Positions 56,330 to 64,000 of a stretch of 64,000 bases of DNA are shown piece by piece; within the stretch, counting starts at the first letter, position 1, and each line of letters starts with the position of its first letter. Under the pieces are notes generated by a model. It made no database searches. It was not told where the DNA came from and saw only the letters and a program-made list of their open reading frames with translations. The DNA is from Methylorubrum aminovorans (GTDB taxonomy: Bacteria > Pseudomonadota > Alphaproteobacteria > Rhizobiales > Beijerinckiaceae): the NCBI RefSeq assembly GCF_022179725.1, contig NZ_BPRC01000010.1, positions 145,925-209,924 on the forward strand, given 5' to 3'. Both the position numbers and the translations under genes were made by a program.

Positions 56330-57085
56330 GTGAGCGAAACCGCAGATTACGCCCTGTTCCTCGATTTCGACGGCACGCTGGTCGAGATCGCGCCGCGGCC
56401 CGACGCGGTGCGGGTCGATCCCGATCTCGTGCCCGCTCTGGAGCGGCTGCGGGAGCGGCTCGGCGGCGCGCTCGCGATCGTCACCGGGCGCCCGGTCACG
56501 GTGATCGACGACTTCCTGAACCCCGCCCGGTTCGACGTCGCCGGACTGCACGGGGTCGAGCGCCGGGTGGACGGGACCTTGAGCGGCGGACGGCCGGAGG
56601 ATCACCCGGATCTGCGCGCGGGCGTCGAGCGGCTGCACGCGGAGACGGCCCGCTACGAAGCCGTGCTGATCGAGGACAAGGGCGCCTCGGTCGCGGTCCA
56701 TTGGCGGCTCGCCGCCCCCGGCGATGCGGAAGCGGCCGAGGCGATCGTCAAGGCGGTGGCGCGCGATCTGGGCGCCGCCTACCGGCTCCAGCTCGGCAAG
56801 GCCGTCGGCGAGATCGTGCCGGCCGACGCCACCAAGGGCCACGCGATCCGCGCCTTCGGAGAGGCCGCCCCCTATGCCGGCCGCCGGGCGATTTTTTTGG
56901 GCGACGACCGCACCGACGAGATCGCCTTCGCTTCCGTGAACGAGGATGGCGGGGTCAGCGTGCGCATCGGCGAGGGCGAGACCGTGGCGAGCCGCCGCCT
57001 CGCCGACCCGGAAGCGGTGCGCGCCCTGATCGCGGCCTGGGCCGAGGGCGCGCCGATCGACCCGGACGCACTGCCCGCTGCCTGA
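56330..57085 (+). CDS. otsB: Trehalose-6-phosphate phosphatase
   Basis: A 251-residue HAD phosphatase that forms trehalose from its 6-phosphate. Motif I LFLDFDGTLVEI has the nucleophile and acid aspartates, LAIVTGRP is motif II, and GDDRTDEIAF closes the active site, a layout specific to OtsB. GTG start with AGAAGGA 8 bases upstream. The partner otsA is not in this window. A glucokinase gene follows 90 bases downstream, consistent with trehalose/glucose turnover under osmotic or drying stress. Confidence 0.92.
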   Translation: MSETADYALFLDFDGTLVEIAPRPDAVRVDPDLVPALERLRERLGGALAIVTGRPVTVIDDFLNPARFDVAGLHGVERRVDGTLSGGRPEDHPDLRAGVERLHAETARYEAVLIEDKGASVAVHWRLAAPGDAEAAEAIVKAVARDLGAAYRLQLGKAVGEIVPADATKGHAIRAFGEAAPYAGRRAIFLGDDRTDEIAFASVNEDGGVSVRIGEGETVASRRLADPEAVRALIAAWAEGAPIDPDALPAA

Positions 57086-57175
57086 CATCGTTCACCGCTG
57101 GGTTCACCGCTTGCCGAACGGCCCGCGCACCCTCTGTTAAGGTCGCGGCAAAGCACGGCGAGACGCGAGAGGCGG

Positions 57176-58177
57176 ATGTTCGAATTCCCGGTGCTGATCG
57201 GCGATATCGGCGGGACCAATGCCCGCTTCGGCCTGATCGAGACGAAGGGCGCGGCCCCGCGTCTCCTCTCCCGCGAGGCGACCCACGGCCATCCCGATCC
57301 GAGCGCGGCGATCCGGGTCTCCCTGGCCGGAAGCGGCGCCCCGGCGCCCCGCTCGGCGATCCTGGCGATCGCGGGCCGGGTCGATGCTCCGGCCGTCCAG
57401 CTCACCAATGCCGACTGGCTGGTGGACGCCGCCGCGATCGGCCGGGATTTCAGGCTCAGCCGCGTCGCCCTCGTCAACGATTACGTGCCGGTGGCCGCCG
57501 GTGCCGCCGGCATTGCGCCCGACGACCTCACCCCGATCGGTCCGGTCTTGGGCGACGCGCGCGGCCCCCGCCTCGTGCTGGGGCCGGGCACCGGCTTCGG
57601 CGCCGCGGCTCTGATCCCCTACGAGGACCGCCTCGCCATCGTCTCGACTGAGGCCGGCCACACCGATCTCGGGCCGACCGACACGGGCGAGGCCGAGATC
57701 TGGCCGGCGGTCGAGCGCGTCGAGGAACGCGTGACGGTGGAAACGCTGCTCTCCGGTCCGGGTCTCGCGCGACTCTGCGCCGCGATCCGCGCCGTGCGGG
57801 CGGGCGGCGACGGCTCCCTGTGCGACCCGGCCGAGATCACCAGCACCGGCCTCTCGGGCGAGGATCCGCACGCACGCGCCGCGCTCGCGCTGTTCAGCAA
57901 GATCCTGGGCCGCGTCTGCGGGGATCTGGCGCTGACCTTCCTCGCCACCGGCGGCGTCTATATCGGCGGCGGCATCGCGCCGCGGATCGTGCCCATCCTG
58001 CGCGAGGGCGGCTTCCGCGAAGCCTTCGAGCGCAAGGCCCCCTTCGCCGAGCAGATGCGCGCCATCCCCACCAGCGTCATCACCGTGAAGGACCCCGCCT
58101 TCGGCGGTCTCGCGGCCCTGGCGAGCGAGGGCGGGCGCTTCGTCTATCATGGACAGAGCTGGAAGCCCGCGGGTTGA
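57176..58177 (+). CDS. glk: Glucokinase
   Basis: A 333-residue ATP-dependent hexokinase of the Glk family (PF02685). The phosphate loop LIGDIGGTNARFGL at the start, VNDYVPVAAGA with the catalytic aspartate, LGPGTGFGAAAL and STEAGHTDLGP are characteristic. It phosphorylates glucose, for instance that released from trehalose. The GAGAGGCGG tract before the ATG is a good ribosome site. Likely in one operon with otsB. Confidence 0.93.
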   Translation: MFEFPVLIGDIGGTNARFGLIETKGAAPRLLSREATHGHPDPSAAIRVSLAGSGAPAPRSAILAIAGRVDAPAVQLTNADWLVDAAAIGRDFRLSRVALVNDYVPVAAGAAGIAPDDLTPIGPVLGDARGPRLVLGPGTGFGAAALIPYEDRLAIVSTEAGHTDLGPTDTGEAEIWPAVERVEERVTVETLLSGPGLARLCAAIRAVRAGGDGSLCDPAEITSTGLSGEDPHARAALALFSKILGRVCGDLALTFLATGGVYIGGGIAPRIVPILREGGFREAFERKAPFAEQMRAIPTSVITVKDPAFGGLAALASEGGRFVYHGQSWKPAG

Positions 58178-58308
58178 GCCAACCCCGCTCCCTTCTTGCC
58201 GCTGGCGTTGGCCGAACGGTCTGTTAACCATGGGTGGCGATAAGCTCGACTGTCCGGCCCGCCTCGTCCCGAGACGGCCGGAGCGTGGAGCCGCCCAGAG
58301 TCCCGACC

Positions 58309-59205
58309 ATGCGCGCCAAGCCTTCCCTTTGCGCCCGCTTCCTCATTCTCGCAGGGGCGCTCGCTCTCCCAGTGGCGGCCGAGGCCGCGCCGCGGTCCCA
58401 CAAGGCCAAGGCCGCGCCCGCGGGCGTCGCCGTCGATTACAGCGTCAACCTCGCCGGCATCCCGATCGGCAACGCCCAACTCACCGGCGCCTTCGACGGC
58501 CCGCGCTACCGCATGGACGTGTCGGCGGTGCTGACCGGCCTCGTCGGCGCGGTCACCGGCGGCCAGGGCTCCGCCCGCTCCTCCGGCAGCATCGCCGCAG
58601 CGCCGCTGCCGAGCGCCTTCTCGATCGCCACCCGCACCAGCAGCTCCGGCATCGCCGTGCGCATGGCGCTGGCCAACGGCAACGTCACCCAGGCCGAGAT
58701 CACCCCGCCGCTGCTCGACACCGGCGACCGGGTGCCGGTCACCGCCGCGGCCAAGCGCGGCGTAATCGATCCGGCCAGCGCCCTGATGATGCCGGCCCGC
58801 GCCCGCGCGGACCTCACCGATCCGGAGAACTGCAACCGCACGCTCCCCGTCTTCGACGGCGCCACCCGCTTCAACGTGGTGCTGAGCTACGGCGAGACCC
58901 GGCAGGTGGAGAAGCCCGGCTACAGCGGCCTCGTTCTGGTCTGCAACGCCCGCTACGTCGCCATCGCCGGCCACCGGCCCGACCGGCCGGGGGTGAAGTT
59001 CATGGAAGAGAACCGCGACATGTCGGTCTGGCTCGCGCCGGTCGAGGGCACGCGGGTGCTGGTGCCGCTGCGGATTTCCGTGCGCACGACGCTCGGCACC
59101 AACATCATCGAGGCGACACGCTGGACGCGGACCGGCACCGCGACGGCCACGGGCGGCGAAGCACAGCCGGCCACGGTGGCCGATGCGAGCCTGTCGCAGC
59201 GGTAG
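58309..59205 (+). CDS. DUF3108 domain periplasmic protein
   Basis: A 298-residue secreted protein. The ATG at 58309 starts a clear signal peptide (MRAKPSLCARFLILAGALALPVAAEA), so the upstream frame from 58234 is ignored. Mature sequence begins with AVDYSVNLAGIPIGNAQLTGAF, the DUF3108 pattern of lipid-binding-like beta folds. One disulfide pair is plausible between the cysteines in ENCNRT and LVCNARY. Function unknown. Confidence 0.8.
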   Translation: MRAKPSLCARFLILAGALALPVAAEAAPRSHKAKAAPAGVAVDYSVNLAGIPIGNAQLTGAFDGPRYRMDVSAVLTGLVGAVTGGQGSARSSGSIAAAPLPSAFSIATRTSSSGIAVRMALANGNVTQAEITPPLLDTGDRVPVTAAAKRGVIDPASALMMPARARADLTDPENCNRTLPVFDGATRFNVVLSYGETRQVEKPGYSGLVLVCNARYVAIAGHRPDRPGVKFMEENRDMSVWLAPVEGTRVLVPLRISVRTTLGTNIIEATRWTRTGTATATGGEAQPATVADASLSQR

Positions 59206-59534
59206 CAAGTGGGGTCTGACGTGAGGTGCTTGGGCTGGGAGCCAGTATTGCCTGAGACCCCTTAAGGCAGCGAATGCTGGCAATTCGACGCCGCAACCGG
59301 AGGATCGTCATTCCGGGGCGCTGATGAGCGAACTCGGAAGCCACGATTGGCCGCGACGAGACTCGCGTTCAGGTCTCGACCGGGCATCACGGGTGGTTTC
59401 CGGATTCCGCTACGCGGCCCCGGAATGACGGCTGAGGCAAACCGGACGGAGCCGCCTTTCGCGGAATCCAATGACAGGCATCCTCCACCTTTCGGAGGGA
59501 TGCTTGGCCCATCGAGGCCGCCGGGAGAATTGCG
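59206..59534. other. Intergenic region dominated by a long inverted-repeat element
   Basis: No gene supported. Most of the space is the element at 59306-59430. After it, CCTCCACCTTTCGGAGGGA at 59482 is a small hairpin (CCTCC/GGAGG) upstream of the next gene. Confidence 0.6.
59306..59430. repeat. Intergenic element with 14-bp perfect terminal inverted repeats (family C)
   Basis: CGTCATTCCGGGGC at 59306-59319 and GCCCCGGAATGACG at 59417-59430 are exact reverse complements, bounding 97 bases. ATTCCGGGGC-type ends are typical of short palindromic intergenic elements in alphaproteobacteria. The interior holds no frame. Confidence 0.7.
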
Positions 59535-59879
59535 ATGTTTCGACTTGCGGCCACCATAGCCGGCACGAACGCCGTCCGGATCGTCTGCATCACCCTGCCG
59601 CTCCTCGCTTCCGGCACGTCACTGGCCGGCGGCCCGCTCACGACCGGCCCCGATTGCGGCCCGGACGCCTTCTCCTCGGCCCAGGTGATCGAAGGCCGTC
59701 CGCCGCGCCGTGGCCCGCTGACAGTGATGCCCGACACCCTTTGCACCGATCTGACGCCGCAGCAGCCGCAGCCGCGGATCGACATCTACGCCTATCCCGC
59801 GATCAATGCGCCGGCTGGCGCGCCGGGGCCGGGCGTCCCATATGAGGGAAGGCCGCCGCGGTTCGTCCCGTCCCGCTAA
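59535..59879 (+). CDS. Small secreted hypothetical protein
   Basis: A 114-residue protein with an N-terminal signal-like stretch (IVCITLPLLASGTSLAGG) and a Pro-rich mature part with two cysteines (GPDCGPD and TLCTDL). A GGGAG tract 7 bases before the ATG supports translation. Two GRPPR repeats occur (VIEGRPPRRG, YEGRPPRF). No family recognised. Confidence 0.55.
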   Translation: MFRLAATIAGTNAVRIVCITLPLLASGTSLAGGPLTTGPDCGPDAFSSAQVIEGRPPRRGPLTVMPDTLCTDLTPQQPQPRIDIYAYPAINAPAGAPGPGVPYEGRPPRFVPSR

Positions 59880-59967
59880 CGGCCGTTCTCCGCCGCAGGG
59901 TTTTTCCAGCCCGGCGACCCTCCGCTCCGCCGCCGGCCCTCAGCGCCGCAGGGATCGCTCCCTCCGC

Positions 59968-62900
59968 ATGACGCTCCGCACCCTTCACCGCGAGGCCCGC
60001 GCGCGCGGGGTCACGGCTGTGCTCGGCCCGACCAATACGGGCAAGACCCACATGGCGATCGAGCGGATGCTCCTGCATCCGACCGGCATGATCGGCCTGC
60101 CGCTGCGGCTGCTGGCCCGCGAAGTGTACCTTCGCGTCGTCGCCAAGGTTGGATCCGAGAACGTCGCACTCGTCACCGGCGAGGAGAAGATCAAGCCGGA
60201 CCGACCGCGCTACTGGATCTGCACCATCGAGGCGATGCCGCGCGATCTGGAGGTCGCCTTCGTGGCGATCGACGAGATCCAGCTCGCGGCCGACATGGAC
60301 CGCGGCCACGTCTTCACCGACCGCCTGCTCTACCGCCGCGGGCGCGAGGAGACGCTGCTGATCGGCTCCTCGACCATGCTGCCGCTGGTGCAGGCGCTGA
60401 TCCCCGGCGTGCAGACGACGACGCGGCCGCGGCTCTCCAGCCTGACCTTCGCGGGCGAGAAGAAGATCTCGCGGCTGCCCCACCGCACGGCGATCGTCGC
60501 CTTCTCGGCGGAGGAGGTCTACGCCATCGCCGAGCTGATCCGGCGCCAGCGAGGCGGTGCGGCGGTGGTGCTCGGCGCGCTCTCGCCCCGCACCCGCAAC
60601 GCCCAGGTCGAGCTCTACCAGTCCGGCGAGGTCGATTACCTCGTGGCGACCGACGCGGTCGGGATGGGCCTCAACCTCGACGTTGATCACGTCGCCTTCG
60701 CCGCCAACTGGAAATACGACGGCACCCGCTTCCGCAAGCTGACGCCGGCCGAGATGGGCCAGATCGCCGGCCGTGCCGGCCGTCACATCGCCGACGGCAC
60801 CTTCGGCTCCACCGGGCGCTGCCCGCCCTTCGAGCCGGAGATGGTCGAGGCGCTGGAGACCCACGACTTCGATCCGGTGCGGATGCTGCAATGGCGCAAC
60901 CCGGATCTCGATTTCGCCTCCCTCGAAAAGCTGCAGGTGAGCCTCGACGAGCACCCGCACGAGCAGGGGCTGACCCGCGCGCCAATGGGCGAGGACCAGC
61001 AGGCACTCGAGATCCTGATGCGCGAGGACGACATCCGCGACATGGCCAAGGGGCCGGCGGCGGTGCGGCGCCTGTGGGACACCTGCGGCGTGCCGGACTA
61101 CCGCAAGGTCCATCCCCAGACCCATGCCGACCTCGTGGCGCAGCTCTACCGCTTCCTCATGCGCGGCATGGCGGGGCGCATCCCCAACGACTGGTTCGCC
61201 CGCCACGTGGCGATGATCGACCGCACCGACGGCGACATCGATGCCCTGTCCCAGCGCATCGCGCAGGGGCGCACCTGGACCTTCGTGGCGAATCGACCCG
61301 ACTGGTTGCTCGATCCTCTGCATTGGCAGGGCGAGACGCGTCGGGTAGAGGACAGATTGTCCGACGCCCTGCACGAGCGCCTCGCGAGCCGCTTCGTCGA
61401 CAGGCGCACCAGCGTCCTGATGCGGCGCTTGAGAGAGAAGACGATGCTGGAAGCCGAAATCACCTCCGGCGGTGACGTCACCGTCGAGGGTCAACATGTG
61501 GGCCGTCTTCACGGCTTCCAATTCGTGCCCGACCCTCAGGCCGAGGGCCACGAAGCCAAAACCCTGCGCTCCGCCGCCGACAAGGCGCTGGCCGGTGAGA
61601 TCGAGGCGCGGGCCGACCGGTTCGCCTCGGCGGCCGACGCCGCCCTGGTGCTCTCGCATGAGGGCATCATCCGCTGGACCGGAGATCCGGTCGCCAAGCT
61701 GACGCCGGGCGACAAGCTGTTCGAGCCGGGCATCCGCCTCATTGCCGACGACAGCCTCGCCGGCGCATCGCGCGAGAAGGTCGAGGCGCGGCTCGCCGCG
61801 TGGCTGCGGGCGCATGTGGTGCGGTTGCTCGGGCCGCTGATGGAGATCGAGTCGGCCGCCGACCTCACGGGGCTGGCCCGCGGCATCGGCTACCAAGTGG
61901 TCGAGGCGCTCGGCGTGCTGGAGCGGGCCAAGGTGGCGCACGAGATGCGCAGCCTCGATCAGGACGGACGCGCCAATCTCCGCCGCCACGGCGTGCGCTT
62001 CGGCGCCTACCACATCTTCCTGCCCGCGCTCCTGAAGCCGGCGCCGCGCACGCTCGCCGCCCAGCTCTGGGCGCTCAAGAGCGGCGGCCTCGACCAGCCG
62101 GGCCTCGACGAGATCGCCCATCTGGCCAGCTCCGGCCGCACCTCGATCAAGGTCGATCCGGCCATCGCCAAGGGCCTCTACCGCGCCGCCGGCTTCCGGG
62201 TCTGCGGCGAGCGGGCGGTGCGCGTCGACATCCTCGAGCGGCTCGCCGACCTGATCCGCCCGGCCATCGCCTACCGCCCCGGCACCACGCCCGGCGAACC
62301 GCCGGCCGGCACCGCCGACGGCGACGGGTTCGTGGCCACCGTCAACATGACCTCGCTGGTCGGCTGCTCGGGCGAGGATTTCGCGTCGATCCTGAAGTCG
62401 CTCGGCTACGTGGCGCAGAGCCGCCCCGGCCCGGCCATCACCGTGCCGCTGGTCGCCGCCGCCCCGACCGTCCCCGCCGCGCGCGCCGCCGAGGCCGCGC
62501 CGGAGGAGACGGCTGCGGAAGGCCCGACCGGGGAAGCGGCTCAGGACGCCGCGCCGGAGACGGCCGAGGGTGACGTTGGGGCCGAGCCGGCGCTCGCATC
62601 TGCCTTCGAGCCGACCTCCGACGAAAGCGCCGAGGCCTCGACCGAGACGGCGGCTCCCGAGGCAGAGCCGGCGGAGGCATCCACCGAGGCGGAGGCTCCG
62701 GCGGACGAGCCGGCACCGGCCGAGACCGCGACCGAGGCCGCTGCACCGGAAGCGTCTGCCCCGGAAGCGTCTGCCCCGATGCCGGCCGAGACCGCAGCCG
62801 CCGCACAGGACGCAGCCGCGACCGGTGAGGTCGAGGCTGTCGATGCCGCCGATTCGGCACTCCCCACCGAGTCCGCTGCCGAAGTGCCCACACCGGAGAC

Positions 62901-63360
62901 GACGGCCTCCGAAGCCGGCGCCGAGCCGGCCGCGCCCGAGACCGTCGAGGTCTGGCACCTGCATCGTCCGCAACGCCATTCCGGCCCGCGGCACGGTCGC
63001 GGCCAGGGTCGCCAGGATGGGCGCCCGGACGGACGGCAAGAGGGGCGGCAAGAGGGACGTCAGGATGGCCGCCAGGGCGAGCGCCGGGGCGATGGTCCGC
63101 GCCGTCCCCGCGAGGATCGTCCGGAGGGCGGACGTCCCGCCCGGGCCGAGGGAAGGGGCGAGGGGCGCCGGGACGGCCAGGGGGAGGGCGGCCCGCGCCG
63201 CGATCACCCCCGCAACCGGCCCGACCGCCGCGACGACAACCGCCGCCCGAACGCCGAGCCGCGCCCGCCGCGCCGCGAGCGCCAGCCCGATCCCGACTCG
63301 CCCTTCGCCGCGCTCGCCGCCCTGAAGGCGAAGCTCGAAACCGACGGGGGCAAGCGCTGA
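59968..63360 (+). CDS. SUV3-like ATP-dependent RNA helicase with long low-complexity tail
   Basis: A 1130-residue DExH-type helicase. Helicase core: Walker A GPTNTGKT near residue 20, IDEIQLAADMDRG (DEIQ instead of DEXH), ATDAVGMGLN and QIAGRAGRH (motifs V, VI), the layout of mitochondrial/bacterial SUV3. Residues about 830-990 are an Ala/Glu/Pro acidic run; 1000-1110 is Arg/Gly/Gln-rich with repeats like GRQDGR/GRQEGR; the end PFAALAALKAKLE looks helical. The tail could bind RNA or partner proteins, as RNase E tails do. ATG at 59968 chosen because the family starts there. An S4 gene follows 22 bases later. Confidence 0.88.
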   Translation: MTLRTLHREARARGVTAVLGPTNTGKTHMAIERMLLHPTGMIGLPLRLLAREVYLRVVAKVGSENVALVTGEEKIKPDRPRYWICTIEAMPRDLEVAFVAIDEIQLAADMDRGHVFTDRLLYRRGREETLLIGSSTMLPLVQALIPGVQTTTRPRLSSLTFAGEKKISRLPHRTAIVAFSAEEVYAIAELIRRQRGGAAVVLGALSPRTRNAQVELYQSGEVDYLVATDAVGMGLNLDVDHVAFAANWKYDGTRFRKLTPAEMGQIAGRAGRHIADGTFGSTGRCPPFEPEMVEALETHDFDPVRMLQWRNPDLDFASLEKLQVSLDEHPHEQGLTRAPMGEDQQALEILMREDDIRDMAKGPAAVRRLWDTCGVPDYRKVHPQTHADLVAQLYRFLMRGMAGRIPNDWFARHVAMIDRTDGDIDALSQRIAQGRTWTFVANRPDWLLDPLHWQGETRRVEDRLSDALHERLASRFVDRRTSVLMRRLREKTMLEAEITSGGDVTVEGQHVGRLHGFQFVPDPQAEGHEAKTLRSAADKALAGEIEARADRFASAADAALVLSHEGIIRWTGDPVAKLTPGDKLFEPGIRLIADDSLAGASREKVEARLAAWLRAHVVRLLGPLMEIESAADLTGLARGIGYQVVEALGVLERAKVAHEMRSLDQDGRANLRRHGVRFGAYHIFLPALLKPAPRTLAAQLWALKSGGLDQPGLDEIAHLASSGRTSIKVDPAIAKGLYRAAGFRVCGERAVRVDILERLADLIRPAIAYRPGTTPGEPPAGTADGDGFVATVNMTSLVGCSGEDFASILKSLGYVAQSRPGPAITVPLVAAAPTVPAARAAEAAPEETAAEGPTGEAAQDAAPETAEGDVGAEPALASAFEPTSDESAEASTETAAPEAEPAEASTEAEAPADEPAPAETATEAAAPEASAPEASAPMPAETAAAAQDAAATGEVEAVDAADSALPTESAAEVPTPETTASEAGAEPAAPETVEVWHLHRPQRHSGPRHGRGQGRQDGRPDGRQEGRQEGRQDGRQGERRGDGPRRPREDRPEGGRPARAEGRGEGRRDGQGEGGPRRDHPRNRPDRRDDNRRPNAEPRPPRRERQPDPDSPFAALAALKAKLETDGGKR

Positions 63361-63382
63361 GACCGCCTCTCCCGAGCGCGGA

Positions 63383-63658
63383 ATGAGCGAGGGGCGCCAG
63401 CGCCTCGACAAGTGGCTGTGGTTCGCGCGCTTCGCGCGGACCCGTTCGATGGCGGCCCGGCTCGTCACCGACGGCCATGTCCGGGTGAACGGCACTCGCG
63501 CCGACGCGCCGGCCAAGGCGGTCCATTGCGGCGACGTGCTCACCGTCGCCGCGCCCCACGGCACGATGCTGGTGCGAGTGCTCGATCTCGGCGAGCGCCG
63601 GGGTGGCGCCCCTGAGGCGCAGCGGCTCTACGAACCCGTCGGCGACGGCGCCGCCTGA
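63383..63658 (+). CDS. S4-domain RNA-binding protein (HslR-like)
   Basis: A 91-residue protein with the S4 fold: RQRLDKWLWFARFARTRSMAARLVTDGHVRVNGTRADAPAKAVHCGDVLTV. It matches heat-shock protein 15/HslR-like RNA binders that rescue or bind stalled 50S particles. Length fits a minimal member. Directly after the SUV3-like helicase, so an RNA-handling pair is likely. Confidence 0.88.
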   Translation: MSEGRQRLDKWLWFARFARTRSMAARLVTDGHVRVNGTRADAPAKAVHCGDVLTVAAPHGTMLVRVLDLGERRGGAPEAQRLYEPVGDGAA

Positions 63659-63752
63659 GGGCTCAAACGCGGCAATTCTCTCTCCCGGCGAACCTGCCGC
63701 TTGATCATCGCCGCGCAAGCCTCTAAGCGGACCGCGCCTTTAGTGTCTCTCA

Positions 63753-63811
63753 CAAAACTCCCGCTGCGCCGTCGCGGCCAGAAGGAGGGCTCCCGAGACC
63801 CGGGAGTTTTG
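63753..63811 (+). promoter_or_regulatory. Long-range inverted repeat in the tuf leader
   Basis: CAAAACTCCCG (63753-63763) and CGGGAGTTTTG (63801-63811) are perfect 11-bp arms 37 bases apart; AGTG and CACT just outside extend the pairing with gaps. It lies 51 bases before the tuf start and may be a leader hairpin or a terminator of the upstream pair (TTTTG end). Confidence 0.6.
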
Positions 63812-63862
63812 CGAGGCACTCTTACGCCCGGCTCATGCCCGGTCCCGCGGTAGGATTGCACG

Positions 63863-64000
63863 ATGGCCAAGGAAAAGTTCACCCGTTCGAAGCCGCACTG
63901 CAACATCGGCACGATCGGACACGTCGATCACGGCAAGACGTCGCTGACGGCGGCGATCACGAAGGTTCTGGCGGAGTCGGGCGGGGCGACCTTCACGGCC
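63863..64000 (+). CDS. tuf: Elongation factor Tu, 3' end beyond window
   Basis: The first 46 residues ([19 protein letters not shown] and the following HVDHGKT P-loop) are identical in pattern to bacterial EF-Tu, which brings aminoacyl-tRNA to the ribosome. The gene is cut by the window end. TAGGA 10 bases before the ATG is the ribosome site. Codon choice is strongly biased, as expected of a top-expressed gene. Confidence 0.96.
   Translation, partial: MAKEKFTRSKPHCNIGTIGHVDHGKTSLTAAITKVLAESGGATFTA

Noticed and set aside
62990..63260. Short direct repeats in DNA that could be taken for a CRISPR or tandem array
   Set aside because: They encode the GRQDGR/GRQEGR protein repeats of the helicase tail in frame; unit length and lack of unique spacers exclude a CRISPR.
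59803..63564. 1253-residue reverse frame over the SUV3-like helicase
   Set aside because: Antisense shadow; repetitive Gly/Arg/Leu runs mirror the low-complexity tail on the other strand.

Overview
The window is high-GC chromosomal DNA from an alphaproteobacterium of the order Hyphomicrobiales, most likely Methylobacterium/Methylorubrum. This is inferred from protein style and gene content: a four-gene NAD-linked molybdenum or tungsten formate dehydrogenase, a PQQ-type sugar dehydrogenase, an OlsB-like ornithine-lipid acyltransferase, a DivL-type tyrosine pseudo-histidine kinase, and a TsaE/AmgK fusion followed by MurU. No rRNA, tRNA, CRISPR array, prophage or insertion sequence was recognised. 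Both edges cut genes: folC on the left and tuf (EF-Tu) on the right.

Layout. 1-13.8 kb: end of folC, an Omp25/31-type porin, trxA, a periplasmic PQQ sugar dehydrogenase, the addBA recombination nuclease, a cardiolipin synthase and an exonuclease/endonuclease/phosphatase-family protein. 14.0-15.0 kb: an AT-rich patch with one multi-pass membrane protein, probably acquired. 15.0-20.0 kb: a crotonase-like protein without catalytic glutamates, a nitroreductase, an acyl-CoA synthetase, and ahcY behind a clear palindromic operator. 20.4-28.7 kb: divL, tsaE-amgK, murU, a TerB-like protein and a hybrid histidine kinase. 28.9-40.7 kb: a DUF3311/sodium:solute symporter pair, a phosphoesterase, a lipid kinase, several small proteins, a patatin lipoprotein, an MFS carrier, OlsB, a DUF2267 protein and a HerA-like ATPase. 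40.9-45.5 kb: a lipocalin-like protein, rplU-rpmA, a GNAT protein and obgE. 45.6-52.2 kb: a LysR regulator and fdsG-B-A-D. 52.3-59.9 kb: a BCCT carrier, a serine hydrolase, DUF427, otsB-glk and DUF3108. 59.9-64 kb: an SUV3-like helicase with a long disordered tail, an S4 protein and tuf.

How the genes work together. Several blocks have a clear joint role: AddAB for double-strand break repair; AmgK and MurU for peptidoglycan sugar recycling; FdsGBAD for formate oxidation to CO2 with NADH formation, the last step of methylotrophic energy metabolism; rplU-rpmA-obgE for 50S ribosome assembly; otsB-glk for trehalose and glucose handling. The folC/trxA/addAB block and the ahcY/divL/tsaE-amgK/murU block are, from memory, parts of one syntenic neighbourhood in relatives; here they lie apart and in opposite orientation.

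I did not find a clearly new defence or mobile system. The observations most worth a second look are the DivL-type tyrosine kinase, the duplicated-motif 42-residue microprotein, the AT-rich membrane-protein island, the glycine-rich motif shared by the divergent DUF2267/HerA-like pair, the low-complexity tail of the SUV3-like helicase, and several strong intergenic RNA or DNA palindromes.
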